From positions 2,850,501-2,914,500 of the forward strand of contig NC_090772.1 in NCBI RefSeq assembly GCF_001761485.1: a stretch of DNA of 64,000 nucleotides, given 5' to 3'. Positions within the stretch are counted from its first letter, which is position 1; each line of letters starts with the position of its first letter. Under the pieces are notes generated by a model. The model saw only the letters and a list, made by a program, of their open reading frames with translations. It did no database searches and was not told where the DNA came from. Origin of the DNA: Yarrowia lipolytica. Lineage: Eukaryota; Ascomycota; Dipodascomycetes; Dipodascales. The translations under genes were made by a program, and so were the position numbers. Positions 50,316-59,940 of the stretch are shown here, in pieces.

Positions 50316-51605
50316 TTTATACACTCCCTAATGACGACTCTGGTTATAACTGAGGTATTCGTAGTCGGGACTCGTTCTTGTGGCCTGTACTACAACTGTA
50401 CTTGTAAACATGACAGGGAGATGCATAAATGGATACATGAAGCTAGAAAATTAGGTTCCTCGGGCTTTTGTTCCTTGTGCATTTAACGTTGTGGCAAAAA
50501 TTGGCGAGATTCGCTTAAGTGTAGAAGCGAAAGGAGACAGATGTGACACCCGGTTGTTTCGACTGCTTCTCGGACGAAAACGGGACACGAATGATAGGAG
50601 ATGGCGAGTCGCAAGAGATAGCAGTCGATGCTATACATGGTCTTTCATAGTTGAAGTCTTCGGTAATCCTTTCCCGGGAGTACGTTGCAAACGCACAACC
50701 GGTACACACAGTAGGGTTCAGTCGCGCGGTGTGGGTCCTCAAAAACTTCAACAGCAAAGAAAACGGGACAAGAAGGACCGAGTCCCCACCCGGATGTTCG
50801 GGGTGTGTCACGTCGGGAGATGATATGATGCTTAGGGGCTATTCTACTAGACGTGACATCGCACTAACAGTCACTAGTGTCAACTTTGTTTGGCCCAGTT
50901 GGTTCAGCCAAACACGGTATACCCCACGGCTTTTGAATGTTTCTTTTTCTCTCTGCTCAGCGCTGATGGCCAAGATCTACATAGACAACGGCGTCATATG
51001 CGAGTTTCCGCGGTGTCTTCCTTTCTCGCCTCTCTCATTTGTGCGAATGCATGGTTCAGCAAACGGGCGCTACTTGTAGTGACTTTTTTCTGCAGGGTCA
51101 AGCGAGTTAGCGAGCGAGGTGACAGGCATGAGCACAAAGAAAAGTAGCAAACAAGACAGCTGTCTATGTTAGATGCCGCTGTCACGGCTCATAAACATCT
51201 CGCTAAAAATGACGATATTACTCGTTTATCTCGCCAAGGAATGCTAACCTTCGTTCCTCGTATAGCTTTAGAGCCGCTCTATTTAACTCTGTCGGCCATT
51301 CGGGGGAGCGACGGTCACATCTTTGTCTGGCCTCGGTCAGTGCCACAGGGGTTTCAAGCCCTGGTTTATGCAGCGGCATGCATCTCAAGCTTGTATAATA
51401 GCCGACAAGACAATGGATACATACATCGAGTGTCTGTCAGGTCACTGCAAACAACCCAGTCCTTTCCAACTCCCTACCATCATCTTCACCAACCCACATT
51501 CGATAATTATTAGTCTCCTTTGGACCTTGGACCCCTGGTTCCTCTTCATCTAACCATCAACCCCCATCCAGACGGCACATATCCAGCTCCTCCAGTCCCA
51601 CGCCA
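50316..51605. other. Intergenic region before regulator-like gene
   Basis: About 1.3 kb with no supported gene and no zinc-cluster coding exon visible. A pyrimidine-rich leader runs just upstream of 51606. Confidence 0.55.
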
Positions 51606-52760
51606 ATGCTAGCACTTTTCCGCCCCAAACGAGTGCTGGAAGACGACAGTGACGACGAATTCGAGACCGTTGGAGAGGAGATTGTCGGCCCTACAGGCCA
51701 CGTCCTGCGAACGCAGAAGCCGCGTCTGCGACGAACCTCGATGGCCCGGCTCATCGGCGTAGATCTCACAGATCTCGAACTGCTCAACTTCTTTTACCAC
51801 CACTCCATAGTCGACATTCTCTCGGCAAACGACGCACGAGACAAAATTTGGATCCAAACTACCCCCTCCAGAGTCGGATGCAACCCCACCATCAAAAAGG
51901 CATGTTTGTTATTGGCAGCCATGGACCTGGCTCAAAGAAGAGCACCCGCCAAGTACCTCGTTGACGACGAGCCACACCCGACCAGCAAACCGCTGGAGTC
52001 CAAAAAGCTCATAACTGGCTACGTTCCGCCCAGTGAAGAGTTCCAGGCGCGCTCTTTGGTCATGTTCACGGCCCTGTTGAAGGGCTTTCACAAAAACCTG
52101 GAAAACATGCAACTAGGCGACATGTCCAACTATGGAGACATGATGCTAAGTGGAACCCTACTCTACATCACCGCTCTAGCAATGGGGCCTCTAGTTCCCC
52201 TCATCAACTACATTCCTGGCCAGGGGGATCTCATTGGCCTGTCTAGAAGCATCCGGGCAGTCCACGAAACTATCACCGGACTCAGCTTGACCAACGAGGG
52301 AGAAAGTCCCTATCCCATTCTGGACATCCCGGAACGGCAATATCTGCCTCGAGAACGGGACTTGTGGGAAACAATAGAAATGGCCGAAACCCGAGAAGAA
52401 CGCCTGATCATGCACAAGGCCCTACACACTCTCATTAAGTTCTACAACATGGACATTAAGGGAGGCTGCATCACACACATGACCTCGTGGCCCATATACT
52501 GGCCATACTCTTTCCGAGAGCTGCAACAGGAGAGGAACCCCTTTGCCCTCATCATGCTCTGCTACTGGTGCGCATATGTGCATTCTTTCCACGGCTTTTC
52601 GTGGTGGAGAGACCGGGCTGTCGAAGACCTGTACACAATTGTGGATGAGCTGCCACTGGAATACCACTACCTGGTGGAATGGCCTCTCCAGGTGGTTCAG
52701 TCTTTCGATATGGACGCCGAGGACTATCTAACGGGGAGAATACAAATCCTCTCCTTTTAA
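51606..52760 (+). CDS. Fungal regulator-like protein (Upc2-type C-terminal domain) without zinc cluster
   Basis: A 384-residue protein whose body resembles the C-terminal half of Upc2-like fungal transcription factors. It has DLELLNFFYHHSIVDIL near residue 57, the NPFALIMLCYWCAYVH...WWRDRA segment near 320 and the final EYHYLVEWPLQVV. In Upc2 this part is the ligand-sensing domain. The usual N-terminal Zn2Cys6 cluster is absent: the N-terminus is only a short acidic-basic stretch (FRPKRVLEDDSDDEFE). No such exon is evident in the upstream 1.3 kb. It may be a partner or decoy form, or have another role. Assignment is by pattern recognition and moderately sure. Confidence 0.66.
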   Translation: MLALFRPKRVLEDDSDDEFETVGEEIVGPTGHVLRTQKPRLRRTSMARLIGVDLTDLELLNFFYHHSIVDILSANDARDKIWIQTTPSRVGCNPTIKKACLLLAAMDLAQRRAPAKYLVDDEPHPTSKPLESKKLITGYVPPSEEFQARSLVMFTALLKGFHKNLENMQLGDMSNYGDMMLSGTLLYITALAMGPLVPLINYIPGQGDLIGLSRSIRAVHETITGLSLTNEGESPYPILDIPERQYLPRERDLWETIEMAETREERLIMHKALHTLIKFYNMDIKGGCITHMTSWPIYWPYSFRELQQERNPFALIMLCYWCAYVHSFHGFSWWRDRAVEDLYTIVDELPLEYHYLVEWPLQVVQSFDMDAEDYLTGRIQILSF

Positions 52761-53048
52761 CAACCGCATAATCAAGTATCACGGCGCGATACAACAGTAC
52801 ATACTAACAAAGACATAAGGATAATGGAATTGGCATTATAGGAGTACAGTACCAACTAATGGTGGATTATAGATACCACATCAATCTCACGGGTTTGTCC
52901 AATCTCACTTCGAGTACAAGTAGCTTCAATAATGTCAACCAGCTACAGGAAGTTCATACATTGTAGTCCCATATACGGCACACACCCCACCCACGTTCAT
53001 ACTCCATACAGTCTATTTTATTTTATATCCAATCGTCGCGTCCAATAA

Positions 53049-54713
53049 TTACATGGGGAATCCCTGGCCTCGGCCTCCGCCGCCCATGCTGGGGGGCATG
53101 GCGCCGGCCTGAGGAGGCGCGTTTTCCTCGTTCTTGACGGTCTCGTCCACAGACAGCACCAAACAGGCAGCCTCAGTGGCCGACTGCAGAGCATTGATCT
53201 TGACAAGAGCAGGCTCCCACACGTACGTCTTCATGTTGTCGGTGACGCCACCGTTGTCGTCTCTGAAATCAACGCCGGCCCAGGTGTCACCCTTGGCGTG
53301 TCGCATTCGAAGCTGGTTGAGAATATCGGTACCGTCGAAACCAGCGTTGGCACACAGCTGTCGGGGGATGACCTCGAGGGCTCGGGCAAAGGCGCCGATG
53401 ATGAGTTGCTGCTTACCAGCCACAGTCTTGGCGTGATCTCGCAGGTACTTGGACACCTCCATTTCCAAAGCTCCTCCTCCAGCAACCACACTGGTGTTGG
53501 CGACGGCTCGCTTAACGATCATGATGGCGTCGTGCAGAGATCGTTCAACCTCGGCAATGAACTGCTCGGCACCTCCTCGCAGAATCAGAGTGCATGTCTT
53601 GGCCTTGGGGCAGCCAGTGAAGATGTTGAATCGCTCGCCTCCAATCTGTCGCTCCTCGAATCGCTCACAAGTGCCGAGAGCCTCGCCGACGTTAGCGGTG
53701 GTGGCCTGCACAGAAGATCCAACGGCCTGGACTACACGGTCCATATCGGGCTGGGCCACTCGACCAGCACAGAAGATATCTCGGTCAGCAAAGTACTGGG
53801 TGGCAAGGTCGCCAATGGGCAGAGTAGACAGCACAATATCAGCGCCGGACTTGTGGATGTCCTCCAGCTTCTTGTAGATGATATCCCACTCGGCGTCCAC
53901 CACTCGCTGGTACTCGGACACGTCGTCGACTCGCACCTCTGCGTTGTCTCGCTCGGCCTTGAGCTCCAGCTCGATGTTGAGACAGGCAATCTTGGGGTTG
54001 TCGAAAGTCTTGGGCTGCTGCTCAAAGCCGGCGTAGGCGAAGGTCTTCTTGAACGCCACTCCGTCCACAAACAGCGAGTCCTCCACGCCTCCTCCAGGCA
54101 CCTTCTTGATACCGATGAGTCGCTCGTTGAGATCGTTGGGGTCCAGAGACAGCACGGCGTCAACCACCATCTTTGTGAAGAAGGTGGAGTTCTGGTGGAT
54201 CAGCTTGGAGCTCATGGCAGTGGCGGCACACTTTTCCAGCAGCTCTCTGAAGTCGGCAGAGTCCTTCTTTTCCACAGACACGGCCAGCTCCTTGATCTTG
54301 GTCACGGCCATGTCGCAGGCCGTGGACAGGCCTCGGCAGATGACGTGGGTGCTGACGCCCTCCTCCACGAAGCTCTTGGCTTCTCGCAGCAGCTCTCCGG
54401 CCAAAACAGTCACAGAAGTGGTTCCGTCTCCGACCTCAGCGTCCTGGGCTCGAGAAACGTCGACCAGCACTCGCGCGGCGGGGTGGACAACGTCGAGCAG
54501 CTTGAGAATCGTGGCACCATCGTTGGAAATGGTGGTCTTGCCGCCCTCGCCAACCATGAGAATGTCTGATCCCAAAGGCCCCAGGGTGGACTGTAGAGTC
54601 TCCTGGATAGCCAGACAGGCGTTAATGTTGGAGATGGTCTGGCCACGTCCCTGTGAGGTGTCGGTGCCCTCCTTGAGCACGACAATTGTCGGTGTTTGTC
54701 CTCCAAAGTTCAT
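53049..54713 (-). CDS. CCT7: Chaperonin TCP-1 eta subunit
   Basis: A 554-residue subunit of the cytosolic chaperonin TRiC/CCT. The start [18 protein letters not shown] is diagnostic of CCT eta. ATP-binding and hydrolysis motifs are visible: GPLGSD (45-50), GDGTTS (95-100) and [11 protein letters not shown] in the second half. The C-terminus ends in the Gly/Met-rich tail ([11 protein letters not shown]). CCT folds actin, tubulin and WD40 proteins as an eight-member double ring. Length is normal. ATG at 54713. Single exon. Confidence 0.98.
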   Translation of the reverse strand: MNFGGQTPTIVVLKEGTDTSQGRGQTISNINACLAIQETLQSTLGPLGSDILMVGEGGKTTISNDGATILKLLDVVHPAARVLVDVSRAQDAEVGDGTTSVTVLAGELLREAKSFVEEGVSTHVICRGLSTACDMAVTKIKELAVSVEKKDSADFRELLEKCAATAMSSKLIHQNSTFFTKMVVDAVLSLDPNDLNERLIGIKKVPGGGVEDSLFVDGVAFKKTFAYAGFEQQPKTFDNPKIACLNIELELKAERDNAEVRVDDVSEYQRVVDAEWDIIYKKLEDIHKSGADIVLSTLPIGDLATQYFADRDIFCAGRVAQPDMDRVVQAVGSSVQATTANVGEALGTCERFEERQIGGERFNIFTGCPKAKTCTLILRGGAEQFIAEVERSLHDAIMIVKRAVANTSVVAGGGALEMEVSKYLRDHAKTVAGKQQLIIGAFARALEVIPRQLCANAGFDGTDILNQLRMRHAKGDTWAGVDFRDDNGGVTDNMKTYVWEPALVKINALQSATEAACLVLSVDETVKNEENAPPQAGAMPPSMGGGGRGQGFPM

Positions 54714-56124
54714 CGTAGTTGAATGTGTAACCGGGGATTCTGGAGTAGAGTGTGATCGCTGATATTAGCGACTGCAGCAGATTTTAAAATAGGGTAGGGG
54801 TTTGGAAGCATGGAGAAGGGGTTGGAATGTCGCCCAAAGCGATGGATTTCGGCAGTTTTAAAAACACCATTTTGATCAGAAAGGACAGTTTAGTAATACA
54901 ATCTACTTTTTACCTCTCTGCTTCTCCAATTGCTCCAGTTATACCCTACACCCTCAAATGCCTTCCTTGGGCACCAGAACCTTATGTGATAGTGAATCGT
55001 GTATCTTCTTCAACTGGGAGGAATAATAAAAAACATAGTGTGGCAAACTGAACCAAACTCATAAGGCAGTCTTCAGGAACTGAACTCAGGCAGATCATGT
55101 CTTCGTTGGAGATAGTTAGTTATGGACATGTGATCTTTTGGACGTGGGAGTGCCGGACGGTGGAAACCGGTTTATTTTCCCCCATACTCCAACTGCAGTG
55201 AAACGACAATATCCCCCTCAAAAAACCCCTGTTCGTGTTCCTCCGCACAGGTTTTTTTTTTATTCTAATGTTCACGCGTTGTCCCTGACAGCATTGTTTT
55301 CGCTACACTCGATTCGCGACATCTCACCGCCCTAACTCAAGGTCGACTCTGAAGATTGCCGGTTCGAGTCTGCACAGTGCCCCTTCAATGACGTTAAGCT
55401 CCTACAGTCAGAAGAGTTTCATTCAAACGCTGGCGACCTGAGAACAATGGCGACAGAACCCAGTGTCACGTGACCGGCACCTGCGTGTTGATGTATCACC
55501 TTACACCACCTGTACTAATGAGAGAACTCGTATCGTACCGACACCAGTACACTGATAACCGCCACTTGTATCTCGTACCAATCTACTTCCTTTCAGTTCA
55601 ATGGTGCATTTAACGGTGACAGCCGGGTAACTGGCATTACCAATCACCTCGATTATGCACGCTGACAAATAAGTCTTGACAAGACCTTTCAACTATCTAT
55701 GTTGATGCAAAACAATCGCGGAAACCCTTGGAAGCCTTGTCGCGAATAACGAGGTTTTTGGAGCAGCCAATTAGACCGTTCCAACCAGCAGCTAGTATCC
55801 CGCGTGTCTCACTCCCCACTTCCATAGGGCCACCTGCTGAGAGAGGGAAGCTAGTGTCGCCGAGTATATACAGTCTGTAGAACGGGCCGCAAGAGAGCTA
55901 TGAAGTCAATTGGGTTCCTGGGTGTACAAATGGGCCATATCAATTGATTCGACCGATTTGAAGGCTTGTATGACCCAAACTGAACACCCTTCAAGCCCGT
56001 TGATTGCAAATAAACTCAAGTCATTTCGCAGTTGGTTAGCGAAACTCTACTTTAGCGAATATAAGTACAGGCAACATTTCACCTCTTTATCTCCAGCATC
56101 TTATACGCAACCTACAACCACACA
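54714..56124. other. Intergenic region CCT7 / GST, with a tRNA-like relic
   Basis: 1.4 kb between divergent genes. It holds a T-run (55252-55261), a tRNA-like fragment (55323-55382), a TCACGTGA octamer (55466) and a GAATATAAG TATA-like element (about 56056) before the GST gene. No protein gene. Confidence 0.55.
55323..55382 (+). pseudogene. Probable tRNA relic (tRNA-Arg-like), anticodon arm lost
   Basis: Contains an A-box-like CCTAACTCAAGG and a B-box GGTTCGAGTC, spaced too closely for a full tRNA. Between them stands GTCGACTCTGAAGATTGCC, which reads like the flanks of an anticodon arm with its loop removed (compare yeast tRNA-Arg(UCU), ...TCAGAAGATT then T-arm). The T-stem pairs only in part, and no matching acceptor strand is visible. 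So I call a decayed tRNA; the Arg label is a guess. Confidence 0.45.
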
Positions 56125-56796
56125 ATGGCCATCACTCTCTACACTTTCTCCACCCCGAACGGAGTCAAAATCTCCATTGCTCTCGAGCTGCTTAAGCTGC
56201 AGTACAAGGCCGTCAACGTCGACATCACCAAGGGCGAACAGAAGACTCCCGAGTTCCTCAAGGTGTCTCTGAACGGACGAATACCCGCCATCACCGACAC
56301 CGAAGGTCCCGGTTCTACCTCCTCGGCCCCCTTTTCTCTGTTTGAGTCTGGAGCTATTCTGCAGTATCTGGCTGACAAGTACGATCCAGAATACAAGATC
56401 TCGTACAAGCCCGGAACTCTGGAGCATTACAAAACCAACGAGTGGCTGTTTTTCCAGAATGCCGGTCTCGGACCCATGCAGGGACAGGCCAACCATTTTG
56501 TCAAGTTCGCCCCCGAGAAGGTGCCCTACGGCATCAAGAGATACACCGACGAGACCAAGCGACTGTACGGCGTGCTGGAGGAGCGGCTGAAGGAGAACGG
56601 AACCGGCTTCCTGGTTGGAGACCACATTTCCATTGCAGATATCTCCACTGTCGGCTGGGTCCAATGCTCCCACTTTATCGATATCGATCTTACCGAGTTC
56701 CCCGAGGTCAACAAGTGGCTGGACCGACTCCTCGCCATTGAGGGCGTCAAGAAGGGCTTCGATGTGCCCGTGAAGTGGCCTTTCTTCAAGGAGTAA
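56125..56796 (+). CDS. Glutathione S-transferase, Ure2/YfcG-like
   Basis: A 223-residue canonical GST. The thioredoxin-like N-terminal domain (1-90) has NGRIPAITD with the cis-Pro and SLFESGAILQYLADKYD with the glutathione-contacting ES pair. The all-alpha C-terminal domain contains FLVGDHISIADIS, the N-capping box region. The TFSTPNGVK start is the form seen in Ure2-like and bacterial YfcG/YghU-type enzymes. Cytosolic; conjugates or reduces substrates with glutathione. It lacks the prion-like Asn-rich domain of S. cerevisiae Ure2. A TATA-like element lies about 70 bp upstream. Single exon. Confidence 0.92.
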   Translation: MAITLYTFSTPNGVKISIALELLKLQYKAVNVDITKGEQKTPEFLKVSLNGRIPAITDTEGPGSTSSAPFSLFESGAILQYLADKYDPEYKISYKPGTLEHYKTNEWLFFQNAGLGPMQGQANHFVKFAPEKVPYGIKRYTDETKRLYGVLEERLKENGTGFLVGDHISIADISTVGWVQCSHFIDIDLTEFPEVNKWLDRLLAIEGVKKGFDVPVKWPFFKE

Positions 56797-57019
56797 CTCA
56801 AGAGGAGTGACCATTTACATACTGTCTATTAACGACAGTTTTATAGAAGTTATGACTGTATGATTTATGTTAGGATGGGAATACGTAGGCACCACTCACA
56901 GTAAGTCCACCTACTACCTGTAGTCCAGATGATGTACCGACTCTTGATGCCCCCTACTAAAGCACCATCACTCCATCTACTGTTCATATCGAATATATTG
57001 TAGTACATGGCATAAAAGT

Positions 57020-57583
57020 CTAACCAAGAGACTTGAGGACGTTCTCGGCCTTGGAAACATCAAGTCCGGTCTTATCGGGCTCCTCGAAAACCTCGACAAC
57101 CTTGCCGTCCATGATGACAGCGGCATATCGGGCAGATCGCTTGTTGCCAAAGAACTCGGAGGCGTCAAACAGGGTGCCGAAGGCGAGAGAGAACTCACCG
57201 GCCTGGTCAGAGATGATTCGAACATCATCGGCGGGGGCGTCCAGAGACTCGGCCCACGCGTTGGTCACAAAGGCGTCGTTGACAGCCACAACCCACACGG
57301 TCTTGACTCCTCGCTCCTTGAGCTTGGGGAACAGGTTGATGTATCCAGGCACATGGCCGGCGGAGCATGCAGGCGAGAAGGCACCAGGTACACCGACGAT
57401 GATGTGAGTTCCCTCCTTGGTGACATCCTGGAGATCAAACTGGCAAGAAGGGGTTCCCTCTCGGACAGTCACTGCAGGGACTTCCTGACCCTTCTGAACA
57501 GCAGCCATTGAGGTGGCGGAAAAGGCTCGAGTGGAGGGTCGGGCCATTCGGGCAATCTGGGGCATTCGTCGTGACAAAAACAT
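57020..57583 (-). CDS. Peroxiredoxin, Prx5/Ahp1 type, probably mitochondrial
   Basis: A 187-residue peroxiredoxin of the Prx5/Ahp1/PMP20 type. The peroxidatic Cys is C73 in VPGAFSPACSAGHVPGY. The VNDAFVTNAWAESL and RSARYAAVIMDGKV segments are typical. An Arg-rich, acid-free N-terminus (MFLSRRMPQIARMARPSTRAFSATS, first 25 residues) is a good mitochondrial presequence. The only other Cys is C47, so a standard resolving Cys is not obvious; it may use glutathione or C47. ATG at 57583 is chosen because the presequence starts there; the longer frame upstream lacks an ATG. Single exon. Confidence 0.93.
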   Translation of the reverse strand: MFLSRRMPQIARMARPSTRAFSATSMAAVQKGQEVPAVTVREGTPSCQFDLQDVTKEGTHIIVGVPGAFSPACSAGHVPGYINLFPKLKERGVKTVWVVAVNDAFVTNAWAESLDAPADDVRIISDQAGEFSLAFGTLFDASEFFGNKRSARYAAVIMDGKVVEVFEEPDKTGLDVSKAENVLKSLG

Positions 57584-58296
57584 CGTGTTGCGTGTGTTTT
57601 GTGTGTGGTGTACTGTGGTGGTGAAGAAGAGACACTTGGTTTTTGACTCACTAAAAAGAATACAGCAAGCCAATAAGATTAGGTATGGTTATGCATAGAG
57701 TTGGTGGAGCAAAAGAGGAGGACGGGCGGAGGGAGACCTGGTAACCAACTTATTGGACCCCCCAAAGGGTCAATTGCTGTCCCAAATATTCCAGAGTCGG
57801 TAAAAAGGCCAAAATTGAACGTTCTCGTTTTTTTTTCCTTCAACAATTCCGTCGTTTACACCCACTTACACCTCCCTCAACATTTTCGCTCAGGCGGATA
57901 TCCTCTGCCTTACTGCTTCCCGCCCAACTTTATCGCCTGCGGGGCTGTAACAAATGAGTCAACTATAGACGGTGGAGTTAGTGAACAACCTTAACTAATA
58001 AACACGTGCCATATCTCAAATCGAGCGCTATAGATAATGAGTTTTAAAGAGCTTCCGAAAGAAAAGAAACTGCTTGAAAAGAAACTGCTTGTACTTGTAC
58101 TGGTACGATAGTCTCTAACAATAGATAAATGCAAATCGAGAGTTCGTACTCGTAACCTGTATTCGTTATCCAATACTCAAATACGAAATTATGAGGAAGC
58201 CTCACTTACCATTACATCCACCAGCACCAATCATCCGTTACCATTATCCATTACCATTATCCATTACCATTATTAATTCAAACTCAGCCGGTTTGG
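57584..58296. other. Spacer between peroxiredoxin and glycogenin genes
   Basis: About 710 bp. It has the peroxiredoxin promoter at the left and a 13-bp repeat near the glycogenin 3' end at the right. A doubled AAAAGAAACTGCTTG lies near 58065-58095. No gene. Confidence 0.5.
58235..58273 (+). repeat. 13-bp tandem repeat, three copies
   Basis: CCATTACCATTAT occurs three times in a row (first copy CCGTTACCATTAT), just beyond the glycogenin stop codon. Confidence 0.85.
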
Positions 58297-59940
58297 TCAA
58301 ATATCATCAGGGACGTACGACGTCTGAGAGGAACTGAGACGATCAGAGGCCCGTCTGAGCTCCTCCAGCTTCAGACTAGGGTCCCACTCATCGGTGCTTC
58401 CATACTCGTCTTCGGAAGTTCGTCGCATGCGAATGTCGTTCACAACTTCGCCTCCTTCCTCCTCGTCATCTTCAAACTCGGGAGCGACGCCTGGAAGGCC
58501 GGTAGGTCGTCTACCTCGAATAGAAGCAAAGGGAGTCACAGGGTAAGCAATCTTCTTGCCTCCAGAGGGCGTATACTCGTCATCATCTTCTGAAATGTCA
58601 TTCAGCGAGAACGACATGCCTTCGACAATATCGTCGACTTCACCGTCTACCTCCACCACGTCGTCTTCCACGTACTCATATTCGTCTTCTTCCTCGTCGT
58701 CGACGATTTCTTCAGGAGCAACAAATTCCGCATATGGAGGCACCACATAGTCGTCAAACACTCGGGTGACTACTCGGTTTTTTCGTTCCCATGGAAAGAT
58801 GGGAGGGGGTGCGCTTGGTGCGTGCTTTTGAGACTTGTCCGAGTGGTGATGATGATGATGGCTACCAGAGTGATGATGAGGGGGATGATGATGGTGGTGT
58901 TCGTGAGAAGGCGCAGGGGAAGGAGCAGTGTGATTAGCATCCCAAACGTTTCGAAACTCCGTCTGCTGCAATTTGACAGCTTCTCCCACACCTCGTGCAG
59001 GAGGGGGCATAATGGAGGGATCCCATCTGTTAATATCGGCTCCAATTGTTCGTTTGTTTCGCAAAGAGTCAGCCAGCTCAGAGGGCTTCACGTACGGATA
59101 CAGCTCGTTGTACGCACGGTTCCACGCCACATGGTAGTCGTTGAAACTGCCTCTTGAAGACATCCAGGGTTTGTTTCCAGGGCCCAGAAAGTGCACAGCG
59201 GACACTTCATTCTTGAAACGGGTATAAGCGGGCTCATAGCCGGCTGCTCCAGATCCCAGTCCGGCTCCAGGGCCTGCACCAGCTCCAGAAGCAACTCCAG
59301 AACCGACCCCAGCGCCATTAGCAGGCACGTTGAAGGTGAAGGGGGCTCGAACCCACGATCCGTCGGGCTCAGACGAGGTAGAAAACGGGTTTACTTCTCG
59401 GAAATACTCGTTCAGCAGGCCCTGATCTCCTCCGTCAAAAGAAATGCCAGACTGGGCAAGTTCGACAAGCGTAGAGTACACATTTTGGTCCGGAACGGTG
59501 GCAAAAACGCCGGAATTGAACACGTCAGGCCATCCGACGTCAGGCGAAGCCACCAGAACGGGTTTTCCGCTGTTGCTCTGATTCTGGAGCACCTTGAACA
59601 GAATACTAATGTCCTTGAGCGGAAGAACATCTGAATCCAGAAAGAGAATCTGCCTGTATTGGGTGAGGTTCCACACAGCAATCTTGGCCAGCGTGGTGCC
59701 GAGCTCCGGACGCCCTAGCAGCTGTTGTGCAGCTCTGGACGAGTCATTGTAGGGTAGAATGTCGTCCACCAGAAACACAGACGAGTAGTACTGGGCGAGT
59801 TCCTGTTTGATGTGCGGCGAAACGGCCTTGGTGATGAGACACAGACGGTCGCGTGATGAGTCGAGGGTTTTGAGACGATGACCAAGAACAATGGCTCCAG
59901 GCAAGTAATTGTCGCTGGATAGCAAGGTGCAGTAGGCCAT
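58297..59940 (-). CDS. GLG1: Glycogenin (self-glucosylating glycogen primer)
   Basis: A 547-residue protein with an N-terminal GT8 glycosyltransferase domain (about 1-290). Motifs: the DxD metal site D102-S-D104 in LFLDSDVLPL, the VASPDVGWPDVFNSGVF segment, DGGDQGLLNEYF, and the HFLGPGNKPW end. Glycogenin adds the first glucose units to its own Tyr and seeds glycogen synthase. The linker after the domain has a Gly/Ala/Ser run (about 215-235) and a His-rich stretch (HEHHHHHPPHHHSGSHHHHHH, about 345-370). The C-terminal 150 residues are acidic, with a short Ser-rich end that may bind glycogen synthase. ATG at 59940. Single exon. Confidence 0.93.
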   Translation of the reverse strand: MAYCTLLSSDNYLPGAIVLGHRLKTLDSSRDRLCLITKAVSPHIKQELAQYYSSVFLVDDILPYNDSSRAAQQLLGRPELGTTLAKIAVWNLTQYRQILFLDSDVLPLKDISILFKVLQNQSNSGKPVLVASPDVGWPDVFNSGVFATVPDQNVYSTLVELAQSGISFDGGDQGLLNEYFREVNPFSTSSEPDGSWVRAPFTFNVPANGAGVGSGVASGAGAGPGAGLGSGAAGYEPAYTRFKNEVSAVHFLGPGNKPWMSSRGSFNDYHVAWNRAYNELYPYVKPSELADSLRNKRTIGADINRWDPSIMPPPARGVGEAVKLQQTEFRNVWDANHTAPSPAPSHEHHHHHPPHHHSGSHHHHHHSDKSQKHAPSAPPPIFPWERKNRVVTRVFDDYVVPPYAEFVAPEEIVDDEEEDEYEYVEDDVVEVDGEVDDIVEGMSFSLNDISEDDDEYTPSGGKKIAYPVTPFASIRGRRPTGLPGVAPEFEDDEEEGGEVVNDIRMRRTSEDEYGSTDEWDPSLKLEELRRASDRLSSSQTSYVPDDI

